Assembly (NCBI RefSeq): GCF_000189635.1
Contig: NW_002476514.1
Location: forward strand, 57,873-121,872
DNA length: 64,000 bases
Source of the DNA: Tetrahymena thermophila SB210
Taxonomy: Eukaryota; Ciliophora; Oligohymenophorea; Hymenostomatida; Tetrahymenidae
Reading direction: 5' to 3'
A program made the position numbers and the translations under genes. The notes under the pieces were generated by a model that did no database searches, was not told the origin of the DNA, and saw only the letters and a program-made list of their open reading frames with translations. Below, in pieces: positions 37,441-50,590 of this stretch; positions within the stretch are counted from its first letter, which is position 1; every line of letters starts with the position of its first letter.

Positions 37441-38253
37441 TTTATCAAAATTAAAATTTCTTGTAAGCAAACTGTTTTGAATTTTTTTATTTTATTAAAA
37501 GCGTGCATTCTTATTTATTAATTAATTTATCTAAAAAGGAAAATTGCTTTTTGATTTGTTTAGTGTTAATTAAGTAGTTAAGGACTAGATTGATCGGCAT
37601 ATGAATCACATTTTTATTTTGCTAAAAATTCATTTGTAGTAGGTTTGTGGGGATTTAATTTCGATTTTTTATTCATAATAAATGAATTTACTTACTTTTT
37701 ATTAAATTATTAAAAGGGGTTTTGTGAATGAAGAAAACCAGAAACTTTGAAGAAAATCTAATTAAAGATTTTGATGCTCTATTTATCTAAAACAAAAATC
37801 AATGTAAAAACTCCTCTTTCAAAAAAAAAATAATCAATTTTATCATAATTAAAAATGTGTGTAAAATAAACCTTTGCATATTTTACTAAAATTAGCTTTT
37901 AAAAATTCATTTAATAAATAAAAACATATTTGATGGGTATCTAAATCTAAAACAATACTTTTTACCCTAAAAACAAAAACATTAATTATTAAAATATAAT
38001 ATTGATAATTTTTTATTTAAGATTAATATTATTTTAAAAATAATTTTTATACTTAATAATTTTACAATTTTTTAATTCTAAATTTAAATTAGCTCATATT
38101 AAGAAATTATTTATCAAATTTATCTATTAACAAAATCAAAAAAAAAAAATGCTGATTAAAAGTTTCACAAATAAACTACAACGCCCTAATCGGAACATAT
38201 AAATTTATTTATGAAATAAATTACAGTTTTAATATATAATATTAATATATTTC
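37441..38253. other. Spacer, AT-rich
   Basis: The first 330 bases are still shared with pore-half copies B, C and E ('ctaaaaattcatttgtagta'). The last 150 bases are the conserved 3' flank of the antigen type. No gene between. Confidence 0.45.
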
Positions 38254-39609
38254 TCAGATGAGTAAACATAACAAAAGTATAGTAAAAGCCAAAGTTAACA
38301 AGTATGAGCTAGTAGTAGAAATAGGGTCTGCTTAGCAAATATTATTTGAGTCAGCAGCATATCCAGTAGGGCAACTGGCAACGCAAGCTGTTCCACTGAG
38401 TAATTTACCAGCAGAATAAGCTGTATGAGCATTAAAGGCACCATTGCATGATTTACACATCCAACCATTGAGATTAGAACCTGGATTAGCAGTACAATCA
38501 GTAACTTTACAATTTGGAGTTCCAGAAACTGAGAATAAGCCTTAGATTGTACTATTAGAACCGCATCCATTGCAGTCAGTAGCTTTACCGCCAGCTGTAC
38601 CTGCAGTACCACAATCAACATCTCCACCGTTAGTTGCTTAGCAAGTATTGTTTGAATCAGCAGCATATCCTGTAGGGCAACTGGCAACGCAAGCTGTTCC
38701 ACTGAGTAATTTACCAGCGGAATAAGCTGTATGAGCATTAAAGGCACCATTGCATGATTTACACATCCAACCATTGAGATTAGAACCTGGATTAGCAGTA
38801 CAATCAGTAACTTTACAATTTGGAGTTCCAGAAACTGAGAATAAGCCTTAGATTGTACTATTAGCACCGCATCCTTTGCAATCAGTAGCCTTACCACCAG
38901 CTGTACCTGCAGTACCACAACCAACATCTCCACCATTAGTTGCTTAGCAATTATTGTTTGAATCAGCAACATATCCTGTAGGGCAACTAGCAACGCAAGC
39001 AGATCCACTGAAAAATGTACCAGCAGAATAAACTGAATGAGCTTTAAGGTTACTATTACAGGATTTACACATCCAACCATTGAGATCAGAACCCGGATCA
39101 ACAGTACAATCTTTAACAGAACAATTAGGAGAAATATTAGGTGAAAATAGATTTTATTTTGAAGCATCTTTAACGCATGGTATGCAGTCTGTAGAAAAAG
39201 GAAAGCTTGGAGTACCACAACTAACTTGTCCACCTCCTACTGCTTAGCAAATATTATTACTGTCAGGAGCTGAACCTGGATCGCATTAAACGACGCATTA
39301 AAAACCTTCGAAATATATCATGCCTTAATAATAAGCTCCATTAGCACCAGAGACGTTATTACAGGATTTACACATCCAACCATTGAGATTAGAACCTGGG
39401 TCAGCCATACAATCAGTAACTTTACAATTTGAAGCTCCAGAAGCTGAGAATAAACCTTAGATTGTAGAATTAGCACCACATCCATTGCAATCAGAAGCCA
39501 TACCACCAGCTGAATTTGCAGTACCACAATTAACATCATCACCAGCTGTTGCATTTACACATGAAGCTGTAATTGACATTATAGCTAAAATACCTAATAA
39601 TTTATTCAT
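38254..39609 (-). CDS. GPI-type Cys-rich repeat surface protein (immobilization-antigen-like) V
   Basis: A single exon of 451 residues, paralogue of the 32340-34001 gene: signal peptide MNKLLGILAIMSITASCVNA, 102-residue Cys-rich repeats, tail LLTLAFTILLLCLLI at TGA. It has four and a bit repeats. The two C-terminal ones are nearly identical to each other, while the second (SFPFSTDCIPC) is strongly diverged. Sequence between the two antigens differs mostly inside the loops between Cys pairs. The start is chosen by the signal peptide and alignment to its paralogue. Confidence 0.9.
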
Positions 39610-41306
39610 TGTTGAAAATTTTTTTTTTATAGTTGATTATTATTTTTAATTAATTAATTAATTAATTATTAATAATTAATTATATTTATACTTCACTTAT
39701 TTTATGATTTAAAGAACTTTTTGAGTACATTAATTAAATATGCAAACTCTTTTGGGGATTTTTTTTTTCATAATTAATTAAAATGCTAAGCAAAACATTT
39801 TTATAAATAGTAATATATTGATAATCTTCATATATATAATCACCTATCACCTTCATACTTTAGAGAGAAAAAAGTTATTTCTATTTAATTTTATAATATT
39901 TCTTTTAGTTAAGGAGGGAGGGGCAGAATTTTTTAGAATAGGCGGTAGATTATATTTTGAAAGATTAATAACAATAGGACCAAGTTATATGTAATTTATT
40001 TAAGTTACTCTTACTAATTATGAGATTACAAATTAAATTAATAATTCATCAGAATCAAATTAAAAAAACTGTATGTTTGTTTAATTAAAAACAATTTACA
40101 TTTACTATTTTTTGTCAAACAAAATAAACGAAAGAATATTTATTTATTTAAAATATTTCATTAATATGTAATATTTTGTATTGCAAGCTTTCCCAAAATA
40201 ATTTATCTGAATTTAATAAAAATAAATTATGAGGAGATAAATATTAATTATATTTAATTAGAAATATTATTTAAAAATTAGTTGAATATATATAATTACA
40301 CTAATAGGCAAGTTAAATAAATTTTTCTGAATAATTCTTAAGGAAGCAAATATATTTTAATAATTTTTAAACTGGAAAGATGACATAACATTAATTTTTA
40401 TTTTTATTAATACAATTTTTAGTTTTATTTATTTAGAAATAATATAATGTTAAACAAATAATATAATTATTCTTTTAAGATATCTAACTTAGCTAGTTAG
40501 TTAGTCATTCATTTATTATTTCATTATTGTTAAAATATTATTATAAAAAATAATAATTTAAAGAATATTTAATACAGACAAAATTTCCTATGACTAACAA
40601 TAATTAATAAAATTTAAAAAGAAATTAAATGGCTTGAGGTAATTTTCAATAATGATCAATCAATCAAAAAAGAATAATAATTAAATTTTTTATTTATTTT
40701 TCAAGATCTGATTAATTTAGAAGTCTAAGTGATTTACCTATTAATTTAATATTGAAGACCTCTAATAATTAATAAAAACTTTGTTACTTTTTATTACATG
40801 ATAATTACCCTGTAAATAGTAATAAAATTAAATTAGCGATCTATCTTAATGTGGGGAGATTTATTTTATAAAGTAGATAACTAAAGAAGAAATCATACAA
40901 AAATGGAAGAAATTTCAATTTTATATAAATATAAACTCTATTTATGTATAAATGTAAATATTTATGGGTAATGTAAAACTACAAATTTTTTTTTTAAAGT
41001 ACAGATTTTATCAATCCTTTAAGAAACAATAAAGGAATAAAAAAATCTATAAAATTTCTACCCTCTAATAAATTTTAAATTAATTCATTATTGTAATAAA
41101 GAAAACAAAAGAAAAGGTGTGTTTTATCAAATTTCTGTACTAATAAATCAATTGGTATTGCAATAAATTAATTAGTGGAAAACTTAACAAATTTTATTAA
41201 TAATTACTGTAATGTTTGTTTTAATAATTTTACAATTAATAATTTATTTTAACGCATTTATTATCTTAGCCTATGTAATTAATTATTTGTAATATTTGTT
41301 TTTTTT
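39610..41306. repeat. Spacer with repeat V copy
   Basis: 5' flank of antigen V (39610-39940), then unit V at about 39950-40850. This is followed by sequence shared almost base for base with 36250-36690, so V and the pore-half pseudogene were duplicated together. Confidence 0.55.
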
Positions 41307-42100
41307 AGTTCCTTTAAGTTGATCTCTGATAAGATATCTCTTAACGCAGTTATAAAATAGCCAAAGGAAATTGTTGTGAATGGCATAATTATTACTATAA
41401 ACATAGTCTCTAATACAGCTTGACACATAATTGAACCAACTGCCCTTTGACCTTTATAGGGTAGAAAAATAGATTGCCACCATGTTGCATTAAATGTACA
41501 AATTTTGATTCAGCCATCACTTTTGATCTTGAAAATAATTAACTTCTCCACATATCTTATTAGCCACAACAGAAAAAAAAGATTAGTAAGCCAGTTAGGT
41601 TCTATTTTTAACTCTCATGTATAACTGCAATTCTTTATATTTCAAGTTAAGCTAAATGATAAACAGATGAATAAATTAAAGTTACAAAGTTGATGACGGT
41701 GTTCTAATTATAAATTTAAAATCAGAGGAAGTAGATCAAATCAAAACCTTTTTTGAAAATAAATTAAAAAGTTCATTGCCAGTAATAATTTCCATCTCAT
41801 GCTAAATTTAGTATTAAATTGAAAGTAGAAAATAAAGCAACCTCAAATAACCAACAACTTAGAAAAATATTTGTGAGAATTGGCTTTAGGATAACAAAAA
41901 AAATATATTATGTTATATTAAGTGATAATATTTAACATTCATAGTGTATAAATTCAATTCGCAATCTTCAACATTTTAGCTAAAATAGAATTAGCATAAA
42001 ATAAAAACCTTATTTGCTTGACAAGTTGGAAAGAGGAGTTTTCTTTAGTTAGTTAAAAAGAATATGTTGGTTGCAACAATAAAATCTAAAAAAATTTCTT
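41307..42100 (-). pseudogene. Channel pore-half pseudogene B
   Basis: Very similar to pseudogene A in sequence and extent: S6 end near 41320, pore remnant A-V-G-S-I-M-C-Q near 41435. A 45-base stretch around 41525-41575 retained here ('gatcttgaaaataattaact') has been lost from A. Frameshifts remain between S1 and the pore. No C-terminal exons. Confidence 0.7.
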
Positions 42101-45100
42101 CCTCAAATTTATCAAAATTTAAATTTCTTGAAGCAAACTGTTTTGATTTTTTATTTTATTAAAAACGCGCATTCTTATTTATTTATTAATTAATTTATCT
42201 AAAAAGTAAAATTGCTTTTTGATTTGTTTAGTGTTAATTAAATAGTTAAGGACTAGATTGATCTGCATATATATGAATCACATTTTTATTTTGCTAAAAA
42301 TTCATTTGTAGTACATTGGTGGGATTTAATTTCGATTTTTTATTCATAATAAATGAATTAACTTACTTTTTATTAAATTATTAAAAAGGGTTTTGTGAAT
42401 TTTGAAAACCAGAAACTTTGAAGAAAATCTAATATAATTTTATTGTTTAACTAAGTTTAATTATTAACAAGTGATAAATTTAACAATAATTTTTATTTGA
42501 AAGTAGTCATTTTTCATGTTTTTTATTTTTTTTAATTAATTCTTGAATGAAAATAATTTTTTCAAAAAAAAAAAAAAATAAAGATGATGATGATTGAATT
42601 TTTATTAAATTTATATTTTTACACTTTATAAATTAACCAAAATATTTAAACATCTAAAGCTATTTATATTTTAAATCTAAGGACTACTAGGGTATTTTTG
42701 GGATTTAGATTATATTTTTAAAAATTGAATATACTTGAGAAAAATATTGCTTCCAATTTATTTAAATTAATCAAGTAAGATAATTTATATTTAATCAGAA
42801 TCAAATTAAATAAAACAAACTTTATACTAATTTAATTCTAATTTTGAGAATGTACATTTTATTAATATTTTATCAGAATTGAATTAATTAAAAAAAGTTT
42901 GCATTTACTTAATTTTTTATCATGCAAAAAAAGGGAACAATATTTATATTCTTAAAAATTTTAAATATATTTTTATAAATGTAATATTTTGCTGTGGAAA
43001 ATTTTCTAATGCCATTTATATGAATTAGGTAAAATTATAATTCAAGAGATAAGTTTTAATAATATTTAATTATAAATATTATTTAAAAATCAGTTATTTA
43101 TATTACACTTATTGGCAAATCCAATAATTTTTTGTGAAGAATTCTTAAGGAGAACAAGTTTTAATAATATTTAAAAAGAAAAAATCAAATGCATTTTTAT
43201 TTTTCCTAATATAATTTTTTATTTATTTAAATATAAATATATGAAAAAAGTGTAATGTTAAGTAAATAAAATAGATACAATTTTAAGATATTTAAATAAC
43301 TTAATAATTTCGTTAATTCAGATATTATAAAAAAATAATTATTTTAAAAATACTTTTCATTTAGTTAAATAATTTCTTATAACTAACTAACTATAATAAA
43401 TAAAATTTAAACATAAAAAAATAAATAAAAAGTGTAAGGCAAGTTTGAATGATAATCAAACTATAATAAATAAAATTTGTACATATTAAGTAAAGAAAAT
43501 TTCAATAATGATCAATCACTCACTCACTCACTCACTTAATCAATCATACAAAAAAGATTAATAATTTAATTTTTTGAATAGTTTTCAAGATCTGATAAAT
43601 TTAGAAGACTAAATGATGTATTAATTTAATATTGATGACCTCTAATAATAAATAAAAACTTTGTTATTTTTTATTTCATGATACGAATTATGTACAAATT
43701 TGATAAAGATTAGTTATTTCAGATGGTTTTATTAAATAAGCAAATGGTTAACAACCTTTAATCGTCACCTATCATCTAAATGTAATAAATAATAGTCATT
43801 TATTCCTTAATTTCTTTAAAATACATACCCTGCTTAATTTATTTAATGGTCACATACAATCTAATGTATTTAATCAACACTCAATGTAATATTATTATTA
43901 TTTTGGCTAAGGAGGGGACATTCTTGGGTAGTAGAATTGAAAAATTAAAGTTAATTTAAAAAAATTTTATTTCTTGTTTATTTAAATTAATCAAGAAGAC
44001 AAATTATATTAATAATCAGAATTAGATTAAAAAAACCAACTTTACGTTTATTTAATTCTAATTTTGAGATTTTATTAATATTTTATCAGAATTCTATTAA
44101 TTGAAAAAAGTTTACATTTACTTAATTTTTTATCAAACAATAAATTGAAAGAATATTTATATTCTCAAGATTTAAAATATGTATTTATAATTGTAATATT
44201 TTGCTGAGCAAAATTTTCCATTTTAATTTATCTGAATTAGGTAAAATAAATGCTTCTGAGATAAGCTTTAATAACATTTAATTAGAAGTATTATTTAAAA
44301 ATTATGCATATTACACTTATTGAAAACTTAAATAACTTTTTCTGAAGAATTCTTAAGGAGATAAATTTCAATTATATTTAACTGTAGAGATGACATATAT
44401 TTTTATTTTTATTAATACAGTTTTTTAATTTATTTATATAGTACAGTGTTAAACAAATAATATAACTATACTTTTAAGATAGTTAACTTAATCGTTTTAT
44501 TATAAAAAATTTAATTCAGATATTATTATAAAAAATAATAATTAATTTATAAAATATTTTTCATTTAAATATAGAATTTCATATGATTAATTATAATAAA
44601 TAAAATTTATAAAAAAATTAAATAGCTTCAGGCAATTTTCAATTATAATTAATTAACCAATCAAAAAATAATAATAATTGAATTTTTTTAATGATCTGAT
44701 AAATTTAGAAGACTAAATGATGTATTAACTTAATATTGAAGACTTCTAATAATTAATAAAAAATTTGTTATTTTTATTTCATGATAGTAATTTGAAAATA
44801 GAAATTTAATTAAATAAGTTATCTTAAGGTGGGGAGATTTATTTTATAAATTAGATAACTAAGGAAGAAATCATACATTAAGAAACAATAAAATATTATG
44901 GATAAATAAAAATAGATAGAATTTCTACCCTCAAATAAATTTTAAATTAACTCAATATTATCTTAAATTTTGAAATTAATTACTGTAAAATAGAAAACAA
45001 AGAAAGGTGTATTTTATAATTTTGCTGTAATAATAAATAAACTGATATTGTAATAAATTAGTGGGAAATTTAACAAACTTTATTAATAATTACTTGTAAT

Positions 45101-45127
45101 GTTTTAATTCATCAAATTTACAAATAT

Positions 45128-45166
<39 letters not shown>

Positions 45167-45227
45167 TTTTGTTTTAACGTATTATCTTAGTACATGTAAT
45201 TATTTCTAATGTTCATTTATTAATTTT
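42101..45227. repeat. Spacer with two repeat V copies
   Basis: 42101-42530 continues homology to the other pore-half copies (same as 50590-51040). Unit V copies lie at about 42730-43700 and 43950-44850. Microsatellites (CACT) at 43505-43535 and (TTTA) at 45126-45169. No gene recognised. Confidence 0.5.
45126..45169. repeat. (TTTA)n microsatellite
   Basis: About 11 uninterrupted units, absent from pore-half copies A, B and E at the same position. Confidence 0.9.
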
Positions 45228-46030
45228 TTTAGATCCTTTAAGTTGATCTCCAATAAAATATCTCTAATTACAGTTATAAAATAGCCAAAGAAAATTGTTC
45301 TGAATAGCTTAATTATTACAATAACATAATCTAATACAGATGAACACATATTTGAACTAACTGCCTTTTGACCTTTATAGGGTAGAAAAATAGACTTACC
45401 ACCATGTTGCATTAATATAAAAATCTTGATTCAGCCATTAATTTTGATCTTGAAAATAATTAACTTCTCTACATAGATTATTAGTTACAACAGATATAAA
45501 AGAATAATAAGCTGAGTTAGGTCATATTTTTAACTTTCATGTATAGATGCAATTCTTCATTTTTCAAGTTAAGCTAAATGCTAAACAGCTGAAAAAATTA
45601 AAGTTACAAAGTTGATGACGTTGTTCTAATTGTAAATTTAAAATAAGAGGAAGTAGATCAAATAAAAACCTTTTTTGAAAATAAATTAAAAAATTCTTTG
45701 CCAGTAATAATTTCAATTTCATGCTAAATTTAGTAGTAAAATTTAAAATGGAAATTAAAGCAACCCCAAGTAACCAATAACTTAGAAAGATATTTGCGAG
45801 AAATAGCTTGAGGATAACAAAAACAAATATATTATGCTATATTAATTGATAATATTTAACACTTCATAGTGAATAAATTCAATTCGCAATCTTCAACATT
45901 TTAGCTAAAATATAATTAAAATAAAATGAAATCCATATTTGCTTGGCAAGTTGTAAAGATGAGTTTTACTTAGTTAGTTAAAAAGAATATGCTGCAATAA
46001 TAACGTCTAAAAAAATTTCTTTTAAAAATT
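45228..46030 (-). pseudogene. Channel pore-half pseudogene C
   Basis: S1-S6 copy. S6 and pore lie in an open frame at 45206-45412: KAVSSNMCSSVLD then VIVIIKLFRTIFFGYF. The tryptophan pair before the pore is in a different frame from the pore remnant, so the pore helix carries a frameshifting deletion relative to the intact gene. More diverged than A, B and E. No C-terminal exons. Confidence 0.68.
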
Positions 46031-46786
46031 TATCAAAATTTAAATTTTTTGTAAGCAAGCTGTTTTGTAATTTTTATTTTATTAAAAACATGAATTTCCT
46101 TATTTATTTATTAATTTAAAAAGTAAAATTGCTTTTTGATTTGTTTAGAGTTAATCAAATTAGCTAAGAACTATTGATCTGCATATGAATCGCATTTTTA
46201 TTTTGCTAAAAATTCATTAGTAGTAGATTGGTGGCGATTTAATTTTGATTTTTTAATAAATGAATAAACTTACTTTTTATTAAATAATTTATAGGGGTTT
46301 TTTGAATGTTGGAAGCCAGAAACTTTGAAGAAAATCTAATACCATAGCCAACATATTTTTATTATATTATAAATTCGTTTAATCTTATACCCACCCCTCA
46401 CTTTACATTCTTTATTCAATGACCTAAATAAAAATAAGATATTTTATTAAAAATAAGATAAATTTTTGATTGCTTATCAAATCTTTTAAGAAACAAAATA
46501 AAATATTATTAATAAGTAAATAAAAATAGATAGAATTGTTATAATCAAATAAATTTTAAATTAACTAAATATTATCTTAAATTGTAAAATTAATTACAGT
46601 AATAAAGCAAACAAAAGAAAGAAGTATTTTATCAGATTGCTATAGTAATAAAAAAACTGGTTTTGTAATAAATTAGTGCGAAATTTAACAAATTTTCATT
46701 ATTAATTACTAGTAATGCTTTAATTCATCAATTTTATAAATAAATTATTATTTATTATTAATTTTATTTACATATATTATCTTAGC

Positions 46787-47002
46787 CTATGTAATTATTT
46801 TTAATGCTGATTTCTTACTTTTTTTTAGATACTCTAAGTACACCACAAATAAAATACCTCTAATCGCAATTAAAAAAAGGTCAAACGAAATTGTTTTAAA
46901 AAACATAATTATTACAGAAAACATTATCTTTAACACAACTGAACAAATATTTGAACCTACTGCCTTTAATTTTTTTTGAGAGTTTAAAATTTTTTTATAC
47001 AT
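46787..47002 (-). pseudogene. Channel S6 fragment D
   Basis: A short piece with the pore remnant KAVGSNICSVVLK and S6 (IMFSVIIMFFKTISFDLF), then homology stops abruptly at about 47002 before an unrelated, more GC-rich stretch. It is the shortest pore-half copy. Confidence 0.65.
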
Positions 47003-49810
47003 TTTTTTAATATAAAAGTTAAATCCATATTAAATACCTTAATCCTTCGTTCTGAGTACCAAGCCGATAGACGAGGATATTCATTTTTTAAAAATATTTA
47101 TTTTATTAAGTTGATGAAAATTAATATTAAGAAGGCTAATAAGATAATAAACCGAATTATATTATAAATGCCATTTGAAATGTCAATGAAGCTATTTATA
47201 TTTTAAATCTAAGGATTATTAAATAGGCTATTACTGGGCTTTTTATTATATTTTCAAAAATTGAATATACTTCAGAAAAATATTGTTTCCAATTTATTTA
47301 AATTAATTAAGGAAGATAATTTATATTTAATCATAATCAAACTAAAAAAAACAAACAAACTTTACACTCATTTAATACTAATTTTGAGAAGGTACATTTT
47401 ATTAATATTTAATCAGAATTAAATTAATTAAAAAAAGTTTACATTTACTTAATTTTTTATCACTCAATATAATGGAACAATATTTATATTCTTCAAAGTT
47501 TAAAATAAATCTTATCAATGTAATATTTTGCTGAGGATAGTTTTCCAATACAATTTATCTGAATTAGGTAATATAATTATTCAAGAGATAAGTTTTTGCA
47601 ATATTTAATTAGAAATATTTTTTAAAAATCAGTTATTTATATTACACTTATTGGTAAATTAAATAATTTTTTCTGAAGAATTCTTAAGGAGAACAAGTTT
47701 TAATAATATTCAAACAGAAAAGATCAAATGCATTTTATTTTTAGTAATACAATTTTTTATTTGTTTACATTTATGAAAAAAGTATAATGTTATGCAAATA
47801 AAATAAATACACTTTTATGATATTTAACTTCATAATAAATTTCGTTAATTCAGATATTATTATAAAAAATAATAATATTTAAAATACTTTTCATTTAGTT
47901 TCTTATAACTAATTATAATAAATAAAATTTAAACATAGATAAATAAAAAACGTAAGGCAATTTTGAATGATAATCAAACTGTAATAAATAAAACTTATAC
48001 ATAAATTAAATTACGTAAGGCAATTTTCGATTGTAATCAATCAATAAAAAAAGAATAATAATTAAATTTTTTTGAATAGTTTTCAAGATCTGATAAATTT
48101 AGAAGACTAAATGATGTATTAATTTAATATTAAAGGAAGACCTCGAATAATTAATAAAAACTTTGTTATTTTTCTTTCATGATAGGAATTATGCACAAAT
48201 TAGACAGACAGAGATTAGTTATTTCAGATGCTTTTATTAAATAACGAAAGAATTAACAACCTTTATACGTCACCTACAATCTAAATGTAATAATAGTCAC
48301 ATATACCTTAATTTATTTTACCACCACACTATGCTTAATTTACTTAATGGTCACATACAATCTAATGTATCTATTTCATTTTATAATATTTGTTTTATTT
48401 AAGAAGGGGCAGAATTCTCTAGAATAGGAGGTATATTATATTTTGAAAGATTAATAATAATAGAACAAAATTGCTCACAATTTACTTAAATTACCCTACT
48501 AATTATGAGATTACAAATTAAATTAATAATTCATCAGAATTAAATTAAAAAAACTTTATGATCGTTTAATTAAAAACAGTTTACATTTACTATTTTTTGT
48601 CAAACAATATAAAGGAAAGAATATTTATTTATATTCTTCAATATTTAAAATATATTCATTAAATATGTAATATTTTTTATAGCAAGCTTTCCTAAAATAA
48701 TTTATCTTAATTTAATTAAAATAAATTTTCATGAGATAAATATAAATAATATTTAATTAGAAATATTATTCAAAAATCAATTGAATATAAAAATATATTA
48801 CACTTATTGGCAAGTTAAATAAATTTTTCTGAGTAATTCCTAAGGAAGCAAATATATTTAATAATTTTTAAACTGGAAAGATGACATGAAATTAATTTTT
48901 ATTTTTATTATTAATACAATTTTTAGTTTTATTTATTTAGAAATAATATAATGTTAAACAAATAATATAATTATTCTTTTAAGATATCTAACTTAGCTAG
49001 TTAGTTAGTTAGTCATTCATTTATTATTTTATTATTATTAAAATATTATTATAAAAATATAATAATTTAAAAAATATTTAATACAGACAGAATTTCTTAT
49101 GACTAACAATAACTAATAAAATGTAAAAAGAAATTGAGTGGCTTGAGGCAATTGTCAATAACAATCAATCAAAAAAGAATAATAATTAAATTTTTTATTT
49201 ATTTTTCAAGATCTGATTAATTTAGAAGTCTAAGTGATTTACCTAAATTTAATATTGAAGACCTCTAATAATTAATAAAAACTTTGTTACTTTTTATTTC
49301 ATGATAATTACCCTGGAAATAGAAATAAAATTAAATTAGCGAACTATCTTAATGTGAGGAGATTTATTTTATAAAGTAGATAACTAAAGAAGAAATCATA
49401 CAAAAATAGAAGAAATTACAATTTTATATAAATATAAACTCTATTTATGTATAAATGTAAATATTTATGGGTAATGTAAAACTACAATTTTTTTAAAGTA
49501 CAGATTTTATCAAAAAAAATAGCGCATGCCCCATGAGAATTCGAAAAAAATCTATAAAATTTCTACCCTCTAATAAATTTTAAATTAATTCATTATTGTA
49601 AAAAAGAAAACAAAAGAAAAGGTGTGTTTTATCAAATTTTTGTACTAATAAATCAATTTGTTTTGTAATAAATTAATTAGTGGAAAACTTATCAAATTTT
49701 ATTAATAATTAATTACTAGTAATGTTTTAATAATTTTACAATTATTAATTTATTTTTACATATTTATTATCTTAGCCTATGTAATTAATTATTTGTAATA
49801 TTTATTTTTT
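47003..49810. repeat. Spacer with two repeat V copies
   Basis: Unit V copies at about 47250-48200 and 48420-49350. The second is close to the one at 39950. A unique GC-richer patch lies at 47038-47082. A short unique patch ('agcgcatgccccatgagaat') lies at 49521-49540. No gene. Confidence 0.5.
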
Positions 49811-50590
49811 TTAGTTCCTTTAAGTTGATCTCTGATAAGATTCTTAACGCAGCTATAAAATAGCCATAGGAAATTGTTGTGAATGGCATAATTATTACTA
49901 TAAACACAGTCTTTAATACAGCTGGACACATAATTGAACCAACTGCCTTTTGACCTTCATAGGGTAGAAAAATAGATTGCCACCATGTTATGTTGCATTA
50001 AATGTACAAATTTTGATTCAGCCATCGCTTTTGATCTTGAAAATAATTAACTTCTCTTCTTTACTGATTAGCCACAACAGAAAAAAAAGATTAGAAAGCC
50101 AATTAATTAGGTTCTATTTTTAACTCTCATGTATAGCTGGAATTATTTCAAGTTAAGCTAAATGCTAAACAGATGAATCTATTAAAGTTACAAAGTTGAT
50201 GACGCTATTCTAATTATAAATTTAAAATCAGAGGAAGTAGATCAAATCAAAACCTTTTTTTTAAAGTAAATTAAAAAGTTCTTTGCTAGTAATAATTTCC
50301 ATTTCATGCTAAATTTAGTATTAAACTGAAAGTAGAAAATAAAGCAACCTCAAATAACCAGCTACTTAGAAAAATATTTGTGTGAAATGGCTTTAGAATA
50401 ACAAAAAAAAATATATTATGTTATATTAAGTGATAATATTTAACATTCATAGTTTTCAATTCGCAAATAGAATTGGCATAAAATAAAAACCTTATTTGCT
50501 TGACAAGTTGAAAAGACGAGTTTTCTTTAGCTAGTTAAAAAGAATATGTCGGTTGCAACAATAAAATCTAACAAAATTTCTTTTACAAAT
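49811..50590 (-). pseudogene. Channel pore-half pseudogene E
   Basis: Closest to pseudogenes A and B: S6 near 49880, pore remnant G-S-I-M-C-P near 49940, KCCSK-region near 50560. Frameshifts in the S1-S5 part, and a deletion of about 40 bases near 50455 relative to B. No C-terminal exons. Confidence 0.7.

Noticed and set aside
38295..39233. 312-codon minus-strand frame over antigen V
   Set aside because: Out-of-frame shadow of the same type; the Cys-rich frame 38254-39609 has the signal peptide and tail.
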